A stretch of 64,000 nt of DNA, from NCBI GenBank assembly GCA_039704465.1, contig JASFAU010000003.1:310001-374000 (forward strand), written 5' to 3'. This DNA is from Plasmodiophora brassicae. Its lineage: Eukaryota; Endomyxa; Phytomyxea; Plasmodiophorida; Plasmodiophoridae. The position numbers were made by a program, and so were the translations under genes. The notes below the pieces were generated by a model that did not search any database, was not told where the DNA came from, and worked only from the letters and a program-made list of their open reading frames with translations. Of the stretch, positions 10,802 to 21,354 are shown in pieces; within the stretch, counting starts at the first letter, position 1, and the number at the start of each line of letters is the position of its first letter.

Positions 10802-11140
10802 ATGAGAGTGTTTCAGGTCTTGCGGGGCCTGTTTCGTCCAGCGGCGCCGGCCGGTGATGACCCGTTCAAGCGGACGATCTGGGGCACGGTCAAGCGGTAC
10901 AAGCAGGAGCTGTGGATCATCGGGGCGATGTCCGCGGCCCTGTCGATGTCGATGCGGCTCGTGGCGCAGAAGCACCAGCATCAGGCCGTCGTCAGCGACC
11001 TGCAGGGCGCCGTCGATGAACTGCAGGCCCTGTCGGGTCGCCAACGTCAGGCGCTGGACACCATCGAGGCTGCTGTTGAGAGTGGAACAGTGAACGACGT
11101 CAGGGCTGCCATCGAGGTTTGGTCACGTGTGCGCATGTGA
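10802..11140 (+). CDS. Small single-pass membrane protein with coiled coil
   Basis: A 112-residue frame starting MRVFQVLRGLF. A basic, amphipathic N-terminus could target mitochondria. One hydrophobic helix follows (ELWIIGAMSAALSMSMRLVA), then a heptad-rich tail (VVSDLQGAVDELQAL). No intron and no family recognised. Its position just after the MFS gene on the same strand carries no functional meaning in a eukaryote. It could be a subunit of an inner-membrane complex; that is inference from layout only. Confidence 0.5.
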   Translation: MRVFQVLRGLFRPAAPAGDDPFKRTIWGTVKRYKQELWIIGAMSAALSMSMRLVAQKHQHQAVVSDLQGAVDELQALSGRQRQALDTIEAAVESGTVNDVRAAIEVWSRVRM

Positions 11141-11385
11141 CGTTTCACGGCTGACCGCCATGGGCGTGTGAAAGGATTTCAAGAAGACAACGACGCCAGC
11201 GGCCACGGTTACATGCCCGGTTGCTTCCGTCAGCACAGGGTCCACACCCGGTACGATTTCCTGTCGACAATGTAATCTGGGGGCCATTTCGATTCAACCG
11301 TTGCTGCGTACAGCCACGAATTTCAAGGGGATGATCTAACGACGGTCAAGCAATGTGCGAAATATAACATTGTTCAGCGGCGATT

Positions 11386-12935
11386 TTAATGGTGGTTAGC
11401 GATTGGTTCCCGTTGGAGGGCGAGCTGGACTTGCTGGATGAGTTCCTGGTCATTGAAGACGACGAGGCTGTCGGGTCCAGTAACGTTCCCTTTCAGCCAG
11501 ACGACGTTGATGTGGGCCATGTTGTTATGCAATGGATAGTCCTGGCGGTTCTCGGCCACGTTCCCTTCGCCGTATATGAAGATGGCGGTGGACCCGCGTG
11601 CGAGGAACAGCGAGATGTACGATGCCCCGCCCGGGAACGTCACGAACACTTTCGCGGACGACAGCAGGTCGACCTGCTGTTTCATGGTGAGTTCCTGGAA
11701 CTGGACCGGCGGGACGATATCGGTCGTGGTCGTGTCGAGCCGACTTCTGAGCAACTGCTCGGCGTGCTTGGCATCGTACCAAGCGCGGCCCTTTCGCTCG
11801 CTGAAGACAACGTCGTGATGCCCCGGCACTGGCAGCCGGTACGGGTCCAACCCCAAACGCTCCATGTACGCGTTCCTGAAGCGCCATAGTGCTACCAAGG
11901 GTTCTCAGGTGGCAATCCAACAGAAGCGATCGCGCGCGGTCCTACTCGGTCCACCACCGATAAGGTGCAGGTCGAGGTTGTCGCCTCCGTGCAACCTTCC
12001 ATGCACGGTTTTGTCGAAGCCATGATCCGCAAGCAAGCCAATGCCAACAAGAAGGTTCCGGAAGCAAGTGCGCTTTGGTCCCGTTCGAGTGACGTTGTAC
12101 CGTTCCTGCAGGTAGACGAGCTTCCGTCCCGCCAGCGGCGTAGCGACCTTGTCGTAGAACGCCATGCAGACGTCCATCATCCCGAACGACGGGTTGCGTT
12201 CATGGTGCCATGCGCACGAGTACGTGAAGGGCGGCGTCAGGATCAGGTGGATCGGCTGGAAATCGCCCTCGAACCCGAACATGTCTAACAGCCTCCACCA
12301 GGGGAACACAGAATCGCCCAGAACGTGCCCGAAGTTACTCCCGTTGTACTCGACGGCCAGAACCGTTACGTCGTCGTCGGCCCATTCGACATCGCGAGGG
12401 ATGTCATCCAGGACCACTGCAGGCTCGAACTTGATCGCTGCGTGTGTGGCACCCAGTGGGCTCACGGAAACGGCCAGGTCTCCAGGCGCTGTCTCGACGG
12501 TGACTAGACTGATCATGGATGGCGGAACAGCGTACCTGGAATTCCGGCTGGGTTCCACCGGTCAGCATAGTACGTGAAGACGCCTTCCCAGTTACCGTCG
12601 TAGCAAACGTTCTGCAAGTGACACGACTTGTACTTCCAGGAATCGTCGCTGTACGTTTCTCCCGTGCACGTACGCGCCGACGAGAGCGGCACCTGCGCGT
12701 GCTCCCGTTGTTGCGGTCGCTGTTGAATAAGATTGTCAAGGGTGGCCCGAAGGCTCGCGGTTGACGTGCCGCTGATATGGGCCGTGTACCAAGCAATGGC
12801 GGTGAACTGGACGGCAAGGACAACGAGCAAGATTCGGATGGTGCGTTTCCCGAGGACGCGCTCGCCGACCCATACTCGACTGCTGCTATTACGGCGGAGC
12901 GCCATCGGTAGTAGGCCTCGCGAAAAGCTTTGCAA
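11386..12935 (-). CDS. GT61/DUF563-like glycosyltransferase, type II membrane protein
   Basis: Three exons (12935-12574, 12508-11958, 11903-11386) sum to 476 residues in frame. The short basic cytosolic end is followed by the signal anchor IRILLVVLAVQFTAIAW, a stem, then a Cys pair CHLQNVCYDGNW. The catalytic part has FGHVLGDSVFPWW and an N-glycosylation sequon, and ends in a domain with VFVTFPGGASYISLFL, placed like the G-x-HGAGLTN-FLPPG region of GT61 enzymes. Members add xylose or GlcNAc in the Golgi. Introns are 12509-12573 (65 nt) and 11904-11957 (54 nt). The stop lies in ATTAAA. Family call rests on layout plus short motifs, so subtype is open. Confidence 0.6.
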
Positions 12936-12996
12936 CCTTCCGTACCGTGGCGATCAAGACGTGATATCGGGGCCAGGTTTCCAAGTCGATCTGTGC

Positions 12997-13477
12997 ATGG
13001 CCCCAGACTATCTCCGCTTGTCGTGCGTCTTCATGGGCAACCCGGCCGCCGTCGTCATCGGGCCGTTCCCGGACCGGGTCATCATGCTGGGCGTCGCCGG
13101 CGAGTCGGGCGACGACTTCAAGAGACCTGTCGTGACGTTCGACCCGCTGATGCCGTTCCGGCCGGGTCGCTCGGTGTCGTGCCCACGTTCGCTTGCCGCC
13201 CCCCATTTCGCCCGCCACTGCCCAAGCCGACTAGGAAGCGCGGCCGGACGGCGAACGCTGACCTCAACAACATGTCTGCGCTGTCTCGCAAGAAGCTGGC
13301 ACCTCGACAAGTGGGCCGACCTCGACGACAACGTGGCGATGGACAAACTCGCGGAGCCGCTGGGCGTAGTGTTTGGGGGTCGACAGCTGGGATGGCAACA
13401 ACTACGACGGCCAGGCGTTCCTGTACGTCACCCAGATGTATGGCACGTGGGTTGTCTTGGCGTCCTATGTCTCTTGA
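12997..13477 (+). CDS. Uncertain gene, frames not resolved
   Basis: A coding-looking segment starts MAPDYLRLSCVFMGN and runs to about 13170 (FKRPVVTFDPLMPFRPG). Coding character then moves to other frames: a basic Pro-rich stretch near 13180-13290, LDKWADLDDNVAMDKLAEP near 13300-13360, and finally DSWDGNNYDGQAFLY to TGA 13475. These jumps may be introns, but no set of splice sites of normal size explained them all. It may be a spliced gene with unusual sites or a decayed one. No family recognised. Confidence 0.25.
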
Positions 13478-13616
13478 CACTCTGGACGAATACGAACCTG
13501 TCCGCCGCGCGAACAGGATGACAGAACGCAGAGGCGCTTGCGGCGACCGCGACGACAGCCCGAACCTCTCCATGAATGAATCGACGATCGTTCCATCTTG
13601 TGCTCCGAATTCATGA

Positions 13617-14454
13617 TCCCGTCTCGTGATTGGTATGCGTTGGACAGAGAACAAGGCGCCCAGGTGATCTTGGTGCCGGTCCCCCTACATGCACCGCTGT
13701 GTTAGATGGAACCACGCGGTCTCGGTACCACCATCTTGGTGCACAGGTCAGCGCGGCAACAACGGCTTGGCCTTTGGCCTTTGCGTGTCCCGCCTGCCTT
13801 TTATTAACACTTAGAGTTGCTTCCGTAGGTTGTCAAGACCAGGTCAACCAAGTCGATTGCACAACATGCTGTATGCCTGTCAATGATGCGTTCCTGCATC
13901 ACCATGTCGAACGGTTCAGCGGCCCGGGCGTCGGCTAACACACCCGTTGATGCAAGCACGTCGGCCAGTACGATACGATCCTTTAGCAAGGTCCCTCTTG
14001 CTGTTCCGCAGTACACTCCAAGTCTCCGTTTGAGGAAGACGGTTCTGTTCAATCATACAACCCATAAATTAACATTGGCACAGTTTGTTCTCCTATATCG
14101 CGTCGCTTACCACGAGGACACTCCCCACCCGAATTGGTGAACGCGCCCCGGACAGTTCGAATTCCTCCACTCTCTGCCCCACCGTACATTACCGGTCCCA
14201 AGTCCCCTCTTTCAACGAGGAATGTGCTGTGGGAACATGGCCTATGGGAAATGGGACGCCTTGAGGCCAGAATGCACAACTCGTACACGTCGTCTAGCGG
14301 AAAACACAAGTCTCAGGCGCAAAACGACAGGAGTGAGCGGTGCCGGCCAAAAATGAATATGGAATTTTTTGGGGAGGGTACGGCGCATCGCGAGAAATAA
14401 TGGGACGCCCGGAGCACATCAACACGTCCTCATACCAACATACGGTCACACATC
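13617..14454. other. Spacer without a supported gene
   Basis: About 840 bases. Short minus-strand frames at 13804-14052 and 14049-14309 have no recognisable features and no convincing splice link. Nothing else was supported. Confidence 0.4.
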
Positions 14455-15078
14455 ATGTCGTCGCCGTCGTCGTCGTCGTCGTGGCCAGGGTCGTTCTATA
14501 ACGTATACTGTTCTGTCTGTGCAGCCACTGGCCTCGCGGCCGTTGGCGGAGCAGCTTCTGGGCCGGCGGCCGCTATGGCCGTTATCAATGCCCTGGGCTA
14601 CACTGCCGCCGGCATCGCCAGCGAATCGGCGGCCGCGGCGGCCATGTCAGCCGCCGCCATCGCGAACGGCGGCGGTGTCGCTGCTGGTAGCACCGTCGCT
14701 GTACTGCAGTCTGTGGGTGCCGCCGGTCTGGGGGCTTCCGGATGCGCCATCGCGAGCGCCGCCGGCGCTGTTGTGGCCTCGACGTCCGTGGCGATCGTTG
14801 CCGTCAGCATCAAGATGTGTCGGTCGTTTCTGGACAACAAAGTGTGGTCGTACCCCACAAATGTGTGGTTCATCGCGACGGAGGAGGGCATTTGGAACGT
14901 GTGCGTGTACGTCGTCGGTGACGACGAGAAGGCAGCCCACGAGGCATTTGGTTCAATCTGTTGCTCCCGCATCCTGTACAACCCGGCCGGCCAGGAGGTT
15001 GACGCTCGTGGTGTCAACTGGCTGGCGCACAAGACGATTCGTGACAAGGTCCGGTCGATGAAAAACAGTATACATTGA
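14455..15078 (+). CDS. IFI6/IFI27 (ISG12) family protein with extra C-terminal domain
   Basis: A single exon of 207 residues. Residues ~40-100 carry the very characteristic ISG12 segment: ALGYTAAGIASESAA, MSAAAIANGGGVAAGS and VAVLQSVGAAGL. These nearly equal the animal consensus GFTAAGIAxxSxAAxMMSxxAxANGGGVxxGSLVAxLQSxGAAGL. Two or three hydrophobic helices rich in Gly/Ala are expected; animal members sit in mitochondrial or ER membranes and influence apoptosis and innate immunity. After residue ~125 a soluble ~80-residue domain follows (VWFIATEEGIWNVCVYVVGD), which most animal members lack. The N-terminus is Ser-rich. Confidence 0.85.
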   Translation: MSSPSSSSSWPGSFYNVYCSVCAATGLAAVGGAASGPAAAMAVINALGYTAAGIASESAAAAAMSAAAIANGGGVAAGSTVAVLQSVGAAGLGASGCAIASAAGAVVASTSVAIVAVSIKMCRSFLDNKVWSYPTNVWFIATEEGIWNVCVYVVGDDEKAAHEAFGSICCSRILYNPAGQEVDARGVNWLAHKTIRDKVRSMKNSIH

Positions 15079-15256
15079 GTACAAGAAGTAAAGACGTCCG
15101 TTCCCTGGGCGCCAACTGGATTGCCATCCTGTCAAGCTGCTCTCGAGGCGTGATTCGGTGACGGCTACTCGTCCGACCAGTTTGGTCAGAAGCCGTTGAC
15201 AGAGCGCCCACGATGATGGGCACATGTGGGCAGCCGGATATCTCACGAAGGACGCG

Positions 15257-15820
15257 CTATTGTCGGGCAACGCGGCGACGGCGATTCGTCCGTGTACACA
15301 GTACGAGGTTGCAATGACATGTCGTGGGTTTGGTTGCTTGCACCACTTTATTATCCTCAGGAAGTACCATGACAAGCGTGTTCGCCGCATCGTATGCGCT
15401 GCCGTTTGCAGTCGTGGCGGCAACGACCTGGAACGGCGTCTTGCGGTCGTCCCGATCACGTTCGGACGGTGAGCGCTCGATAGTGCATCGGAAGCGATCG
15501 GTGGGGCGAATCGTCTGGTTGAAAAGGGTTCCGCCCCACCAGTCGTCGTCGACGACGTCGTCCGAAATCGTTCGACGGCATCGCACTCAGCGTCTTCGAG
15601 CGTGCCCAGCGCGCCGGCGTCACCACGGATCGCTGCGTCAAACTCGGACGGATCGAGGCAGTCGTCCAGAGGGTGCGGGGTCAGCGCGTCGGCTTCGACC
15701 GACCTCTTGCTCGACCTGCACCTCGACTTGCTGCTCGACGATGGTCCCCTCCGGCGGGTAGACCGCCGCCGCTCTCTGGGCGAGGATCCACCACGGTCGT
15801 ACATTGCACACGTGCATCAT
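15257..15820 (-). pseudogene. Frame-broken coding remnant or unresolved gene
   Basis: On the minus strand, coding character passes through three frames without normal introns. First is WWILAQRAAAVYPPEG with EQQVEVQVEQE (15820 to ~15710). Then VEADALTPHPLDDCLDPSE to about 15565. Then SDDVVDDDWWGGTLFNQ through PFQVVAATTANGSAY to 15257. At each switch the two frames abut with only a few bases of overlap, so single-base frameshifts fit better than introns. It could be a recent pseudogene, an assembly error, or a gene with tiny introns. No family recognised. Confidence 0.35.
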
Positions 15821-16057
15821 GCCAGGTCAGCCGCCGCGCCACATGTCGCTTCATTGAAGTCGCCTTACGATTCACGACACGACAATCACTTATCCTGTGT
15901 CGATCTTGCGATTATATTGCAGAGATGGCCCTGATGAGTGATTATGATTAATGCGCGCCGAGCTCGTCGTGGGAGCCCTGGATTGCCTGTTGCGATCAGC
16001 GCTGCGGACAGCACAACCGCCATACCAACATTCCCGGTTAGAACGTAGAACTCGATC

Positions 16058-16269
16058 TAATGATTCGCGTGGGACCTGTACGATCGAATTGCACAGTTTT
16101 AACAATGTATCGGGAGTTGTACGACCGAGCACTGTTGCAACTCGACCGTGCCACTGCCAGGCCTAATGAGTCGCGTGGGACCTGTACGATCGAGTTGCAC
16201 AGTTGCAACAATGTACCGGGGGTTGTACGGTGGAGCACTGTTGCAACTCGACCGTACCACTGCCACGAA
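16058..16269. repeat. 106-bp tandem duplication
   Basis: The unit starting taatgattcgcgtggg at 16058 recurs at 16164 with high identity and a period of 106. Each unit contains a self-complementary pair (gttgcaaca with tgttgcaac in the second unit) and can form a hairpin. It sits just upstream of the 7-TM gene at 16330. Confidence 0.75.
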
Positions 16270-16329
16270 AATTAGAGAACACTACAAGGCCTTGCTCATT
16301 CAGGCTAAGCACCTCGGCAAGGCAAGACC

Positions 16330-17395
16330 ATGTCTGACCTGTTCGCCGGCGACAAGACCACCATCCGCATTCTGCGCACGATGAACGCCGCCGCGATGGG
16401 TTGGATGCTGTTCTCCAACGCGGTGTTCGCCTGGCGCAAGCAGCGCAAGGCGCGTAACCAGTTGGAGATCGTCGCGATCGTCGCCATGTTGGCGGCCTTC
16501 ATCTGTATTTCTTACCCGACGTGCCGTCCGCCAACAGCAGCTGATACCCAATTGCAAATAGGTGTCTTCATGGTGACGATCAACATCGTGTTCCTTCCCC
16601 TGTTCGACGCGCCCCCCTCGGTGTTCGCCTGCAACCTGTTCGAGCGTAGCGGCAACATCACCCACTTCGTCATGTTCACGATGATGCCGTATTTCTTCTA
16701 CTTGCGCGCGGAGGTCATCCGCAAGACCCTCATGTCCAAGACGTTCCTAAAAACGGTCATGTTCGGCCGCGCCTGCAAGGTCGTTGTTGCCGGTCTCATG
16801 CTCGGGTTCATCCTGACGTGTGTCTACATTGAGTCGTTCCCGCTTAACGACGCCAACGCGTGCTTCTTCGGCGTGCCCCCTTTCGTCGGCAGCTTGGTCA
16901 TCAGCTGCCTGTTCACATCGGGCACCGCGTTTCTTCTGCTGTTCACGTACATCCTCAAGACCGAAGCGACAATGACCCCCGATCTTCGCAGCAAGGTCAT
17001 CGAGTGCTGGGTGGCGACGGCCGTCAGCTTCGCTTGCGAATTCCTCTGCTTCGTCGTCTTCGACAAGATCTTCGCCCCCGAGATTTGGAACATGATCCTC
17101 CACATCGATATTGTAACGAACCGCGGCAAGGACATATCGCTATAGCTTACCGATCGGTTTGCAGACCATCAACATGTTCCTGCTCACGACGAACCTGTCG
17201 TCGTGGAAGCGCCGCCTGATGCAAAACCCGTTCAAGGCGGATACTGATTACATGACGCAGAGCCGTCAATCGGGCAAGGCCGGCACCGTGGGCAGCACCG
17301 TCGCTCTGAAGGACGCGATCGCGTCGAAGAGCAGCATCGCATCCAAAGCAGGCGCCGTCAGTGCTACGGCAATCGGTCCGACCTCGCAGGGATAA
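16330..17395 (+). CDS. Orphan seven-transmembrane protein
   Basis: Two exons encode 337 residues; the intron is 17113-17164 (52 nt, GTAACG..TTGCAG). Seven hydrophobic helices are visible, beginning MNAAAMGWMLFSNAVFAW and LEIVAIVAMLAAFICI, with short polar loops and a Ser/Lys/Ala-rich cytosolic tail (KDAIASKSSIASKAG). The layout is that of a GPCR-like receptor, but I saw no DRY, NPxxY or other class signature. A Cys in the loop after helix 1-2 and one near NACFFG could pair. A second intron around 16520-16560 is possible, since that stretch reads less like the rest. Family not recognised. Confidence 0.55.
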
Positions 17396-17724
17396 CTCGC
17401 CCGACACCAAGAATCATGACAAATGCGAACTCACTCAAGCCCTCTGATCAACAATGAATCGAACACGCACCCGCTGTGAATAAAGCTATGTTCGCGTTGC
17501 GAGACGGGTCAAGTAATGCGACACGACAGGACAGCAGCCGGGTCATCCAGGTCGGCGTGCCGGCCGAGATCATGCGACCCAGAGCGCGAAACGCCAGCAT
17601 GATTGCATCGTGCATAAAGTAGTTCCTTTGCAGTTCAAAGCCGAGCGTCTTATTGGCTTCGCAGTAGGTCTTCCACTGCGCGGCGCGTCGTGTCGCACAG
17701 CTTGACGGCAATTTGAATTTGCAG

Positions 17725-17975
17725 TCACGGAGTTTGCAGCCGCTGCGGGAAGCATCGTGCAGGCCGCCGACGGACGAATGAACCTGGAGGTCAAGAGCTC
17801 GAAGGCGGTCTCGCCGCAGAAAGCCGCCTCCCGTCTGCAGAAGTTCATCACCAAACAGCAGCCGTTGCCCGTGGAGGAGCAGGTCAGCAAGAGCGCGTCC
17901 GTCTTCCTGCAGGCGCCCGTCCTGATGCAGCTGTCGAAGCTCGAGAAGCATCTGGCGAGCCAGTCGCAGGATTGA
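17725..17975 (+). CDS. 3' exon of a small unrecognised protein
   Basis: After a TTTGCAG acceptor at 17724 the frame is open to TGA 17973-17975. It reads VTEFAAAAGSIVQAADG, then a Lys/Ser-rich region and a helical end (VLMQLSKLEKHLASQSQD). An upstream exon may start at ATG 17488, but its join was not resolved. The minus strand of 17448-17720 also reads plausibly, so orientation of the upstream part is open. No family recognised. Confidence 0.35.
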
Positions 17976-18025
17976 CGCCGACGTAAATGTATCATGATAA
18001 TATTACTTGCCGTTTGTGCCCGTGG

Positions 18026-18900
18026 TTATTGTTGTGGCCGGGACTGTCGCTCCTCGATCCTCGTCAGCGCTTGCGTCGCCATTGATGTGAGGCTGGTCGC
18101 AATCGCAGGGACCAGGCTAGTGCTGGCTCGCGACAGCGTCTTCTGCGCGCCATCGACGTGACTTTGCACCTTTCGCAACGAATTGTCGATGTGATGACGG
18201 TGCATGGTCAGGATCGGGCGCACGACCCACCGGTAGACGACGGTGAATCCCTGTGCGATTCCGAGTTACATTCCTGGAAAGACATGCGAAGGGACGGACC
18301 TGGAATGGCGGTAGGAAGCACCATAGCAGGAATACAACCTTCCATTGCCTGTAGTATGGGACCCTTACAGCAGTAGCTCATTTAGAACGACACTGATATC
18401 GCGAACGTTGTTCACAACCTACCAGAACAGGACGACGTCTGCGATGCGATACGTGATGTACAATGTGGAATACACGATCCAGTATTCCAGCCTGTAACAA
18501 GGAAGAATGTTCACCATGTGTACAGCTTGACATGAAATTGGGCTTACCAGAACGCCTGAGCCGCTTCGTCCTCAGCTCGAACGCTTCGGCACGACTCCAG
18601 GGCCGGGTACGCGAACGCGATAAACAACCTGGACAAATCGGCGATTCAGTTTTTCATGCACAAGGCGGCCCGCCCATCGGCCGCACGTGATGCTCTGTAC
18701 GGAGCACAGGACGATGGACACGATGACGAGCGCCGCAACCGCGGACAGCACGACGAACACGGGCGGAATGCCGACCAGCCGATACAGAGTACTCAGCAGC
18801 GCTGCCCACGCGCGCCAGTCAGCGGCCCGGCCCGCACGGTCGCATACGGCAACGTACGGCTCGCCATTAGATGGCGATTGGCGCGTGTCAGGCCGTCCAC
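18026..18900 (-). CDS. REEP/DP1/HVA22 family ER membrane-shaping protein
   Basis: Exons 18900-18708, 18628-18548, 18491-18423, 18363-18300 and 18250-18026 join in frame. Family marks appear in order: a hydrophobic hairpin (VFVVLSAVAALVIVSIVL), LFIAFAYPALESCRSV like the YPAYxSxKAI signature, FWLEYWIVYSTLYI like LTYWVVYA, VPYYRQWKVVFLLWCFLP, and FTVVYRWVVRPIL. REEP/Yop1/HVA22 proteins insert hairpins that curve ER tubules and help membrane traffic. Introns are 79, 56, 59 (AAG acceptor) and 49 nt. No ATG lies in the open 5' frame, so a further 5' exon is missing from this model. The C-terminal ~55 residues form an amphipathic Ser-rich tail. Confidence 0.8.
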
Positions 18901-19068
18901 GACCATCGCGACCCGCCGCCCTACGGCTTTCGCAAAATGTGGTGCCCCTTAAGCTCCAACCTGCCTACTGGAGGTACATACTGCCACACGTCTGCATGGA
19001 CTGCCACGTTGACGTTGTAATGATGATGAACCCGCACGAGTACAGCGTGACGAAGACATCGTTGCATG

Positions 19069-19868
19069 TCACCATCTGAACTGGCCGTCCAGCTTGTACT
19101 GCACCGCCTTCCAGGAGTTGCCCTCGGTCAGCGCGTCGACCTGATCGTCGACCTGGCGCTGCACCTGGACCGGCGGTACCCTGACGGCGGCAGCGTCGCC
19201 CGGTCGCAGAAATCTGGACGTGTCGTCGATCATGGCGTTCAGGTTCTTCAGCGATGCCGTCAGGCGGCTGCGGGCGCGGCGCTGTGCGTCCCGCGTCTCG
19301 GTGACCTGTTTCCTGAGCGCTGGCAGCTTCTCGTTGATGTACTCCTCGGTGAGCACGTGCTTTTGGAGCTCGTACCGAGCGAGCAGGCGTCGAATCTCGG
19401 TTAACGGCGCCTTCATCTGGTCGTCCGAAGGGTATCGCGACCTGTTTGAAACCGTTTCAGTCCACCGCTCGCCGATTGAAGACGCCTGTGGTGAAACCTT
19501 GCGTTGCTGTCGACGTCGTCATTCTCGATGTCACTGCCGGGGTCAGCGGATGATGCAATATCTGTGGACCGTTTCTCGATCACAACGGATGTCGTGGCCA
19601 CATCGGCACTGTCAGTGTCGTGGTCATCAGAAGACGGCGGATGTCCGTCATGGGGTTCTGGTTCGTGCTGAGCAGATGACGGTGCCGTGGACTCCGACAG
19701 AACGAACGACTGGTCGTCGTCGTCGCCGACGATGTTACTGCCCGCGTCGCTCATGACCACCTGTGCACTGGGACTGTCCGCACAGGCTGATGCCGCCAGC
19801 AGGCGACATACAGAGGCCGAGCCATCGTCATGTGCAGGACCCATAGTTAACCCGTCTCGTTCGCTCAT
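19069..19868 (-). CDS. Coiled-coil protein with acidic N-terminus
   Basis: Two exons joined by a 56-nt intron whose donor is AG|GTTTCACC and acceptor AAACAG. The N-terminal half is disordered and acidic (GDDDDQSF, SSDDHDTDSADV). The C-terminal half is a long coiled coil (EIRRLLARYELQKHVLTEEY, ALRKQVTETRDAQRRARSR) ending VQYKLDGQFRW. Possible starts are 19901, 19868 (MSERDG) and 19754 (MSDAG); 19868 is chosen as a compromise. The size and layout would suit a BORC/BLOC-type or tethering subunit, but no residue-level match was seen, so the function is unassigned. Confidence 0.5.
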
Positions 19869-20162
19869 ATGAAGTTCACTGTCCTTTGCAATCTGCACCA
19901 AGGCGGGTCAGACGTCAGATAGGATGGCATCCGGAGATGCAGCGAAGCAGGCACGAAGTGACGGTGAAACCATCTCGAGAGGGGTTTTGGTCAAGAGGAT
20001 AGTTAGTCAACGGGAGGACCCGTATTTAGCTGAAGGGTTCGGCAAGCCCCCTAACAGTGCGTGATGATGATTGACGCGCGCATGTCAGGTGCAAGACGAG
20101 GTGCGTGAACAGGTACGAATATCGGTCAGGTACCAGTTGGAGCGCAACAACACCGTCGCACG

Positions 20163-20236
20163 GCCTGTGTAGCTCAATTGGTTAGAGCGTGGGACTTTTA
20201 ATCTCAAGGCTTCGGGTTCGAGTCCCGACATAGGCT
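20163..20236 (+). tRNA. tRNA-Lys(UUU), intronless
   Basis: The cloverleaf folds fully: acceptor GCCTGTG/CATAGGC (one G-U), D arm GCTC/GAGC, anticodon stem TGGGA/TCTCA with loop CTTTTAA (anticodon TTT), T arm TCGGG/CCCGA. A T-run just downstream (near 20240) serves as the RNA polymerase III terminator. The discriminator base is T, unusual for tRNA-Lys. It is identical to the copy at 42420 apart from that copy's intron. Confidence 0.93.
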
Positions 20237-20381
20237 CTATTTTTGCCCGGTGCCTGGCGAAGTGGCGCTCATCGAGTCTCTCGCGTCATTGTCCAGTGTT
20301 ATGCCGATTCGTTGCGAGATTCGGTCACGAATGACGATAAAATCAATCTTGCGCCGCGTACCCCTATCGAATCTCTCGTCC

Positions 20382-21253
20382 ATGGCGACGACGGCCGTGA
20401 ATCCTGTCACCAAGGCAGCGTGTGTACTGCTGCTCTATGCAGTCACGTTCAGCGAGGCGGCCAGCCGTCCCACGTCGACTGCGTACCTGGACAGAGTAGC
20501 CATTCCGATCGGAACGACGTTCAACGCGGAGAGGTGTGGCTGTACGTGATTCTCTATAGCGTTCGCATTCATGAACAATGAGGTTTCAGAGTTAAAATGC
20601 TCGCGAACGTCGGCACGACACAATTCACGCAGGCGGATCTAGATCAGTTGCCCAGCAGCGTGATCAGCGCTGTCTCCCCAGTGCTGGGCTTGCCTTCAAG
20701 TCAAATTGTGAACATTGAGTTCAGCAACCTCGGAGCATCCTCGTCGATCAGCTTCATCGTCATCCCACAGTCGCTCTCCCTATCCTCAAACACATCCACC
20801 GCCGTTCAGGTGCTGCGGGTTGCCTATTCGGCCCACAACGCCACCTTGTTCGCCGCGCTCCAGGCAGGGTCCATCACCAGGTTCATCAACGGATCCTGGC
20901 CTCTGCGAACCACGACGGTTCCCGTCGTACGATGCAGCGCCTCCCGGTACATCGACACGACGGTCGCAGGGACCTGCAGCGTGTTCACACCGTCAGCCAC
21001 GACGAACAACTTCGCGGCTAGGAATCCCCCGGTGCAGACCGTATCCGTCCTCCTGCCCAGCACCGTCGTCGTCGTGTTCGCAGTCGCCGTCGTCGCCATC
21101 GCCGCTCTCGTCGTCGTCGCCAGATCGATCCAGTCCCGGCTGTACCTCCGACGTTCAGCGAACCGGCCACTGGCCGCCGTCCAGTACGCGACCGACCAGC
21201 TGGCGTCGTCGACGACCGCCGTCCCTGTGCACAAGGACACGACACGTGCATGA
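20382..21253 (+). CDS. Type I membrane glycoprotein, unrecognised
   Basis: Two exons; the intron is 20534-20589 (56 nt). ATG 20382 starts a signal peptide (AACVLLLYAVTFSEAA). The lumenal or extracellular part of ~170 residues has Asn-linked sequons (NTST, NATL, NGSW) and a region around VISAVSPVLGLPSSQIVNIE with alternating strands, reminiscent of SEA-type or ferredoxin-like modules. One membrane helix (TVVVVFAVAVVAIAALVVVA) is followed by a ~45-residue cytosolic tail starting RSIQSRLYLRR. A surface or vesicle protein is likely; ligand and family are unknown. Confidence 0.6.
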
Positions 21254-21354
21254 CAGTAAACCACCCGGCCGGCGCCGTTTCACAGCGAAGATTGCCTGAT
21301 TCGGTCGTGCCTGTTGTGTGACGGCCAGTGGCGTACCTGACGCGCCAGCGGGCC

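Noticed and set aside
13804..14309. Two short minus-strand frames as a spliced gene
   Set aside because: No good splice pair joins them and no features were recognised.
17448..17720. Minus-strand frame with a CKFKLPSSC-like segment
   Set aside because: It reads plausibly but has no recognised family and overlaps the 5' side of a plus-strand exon. Evidence was insufficient to call it.
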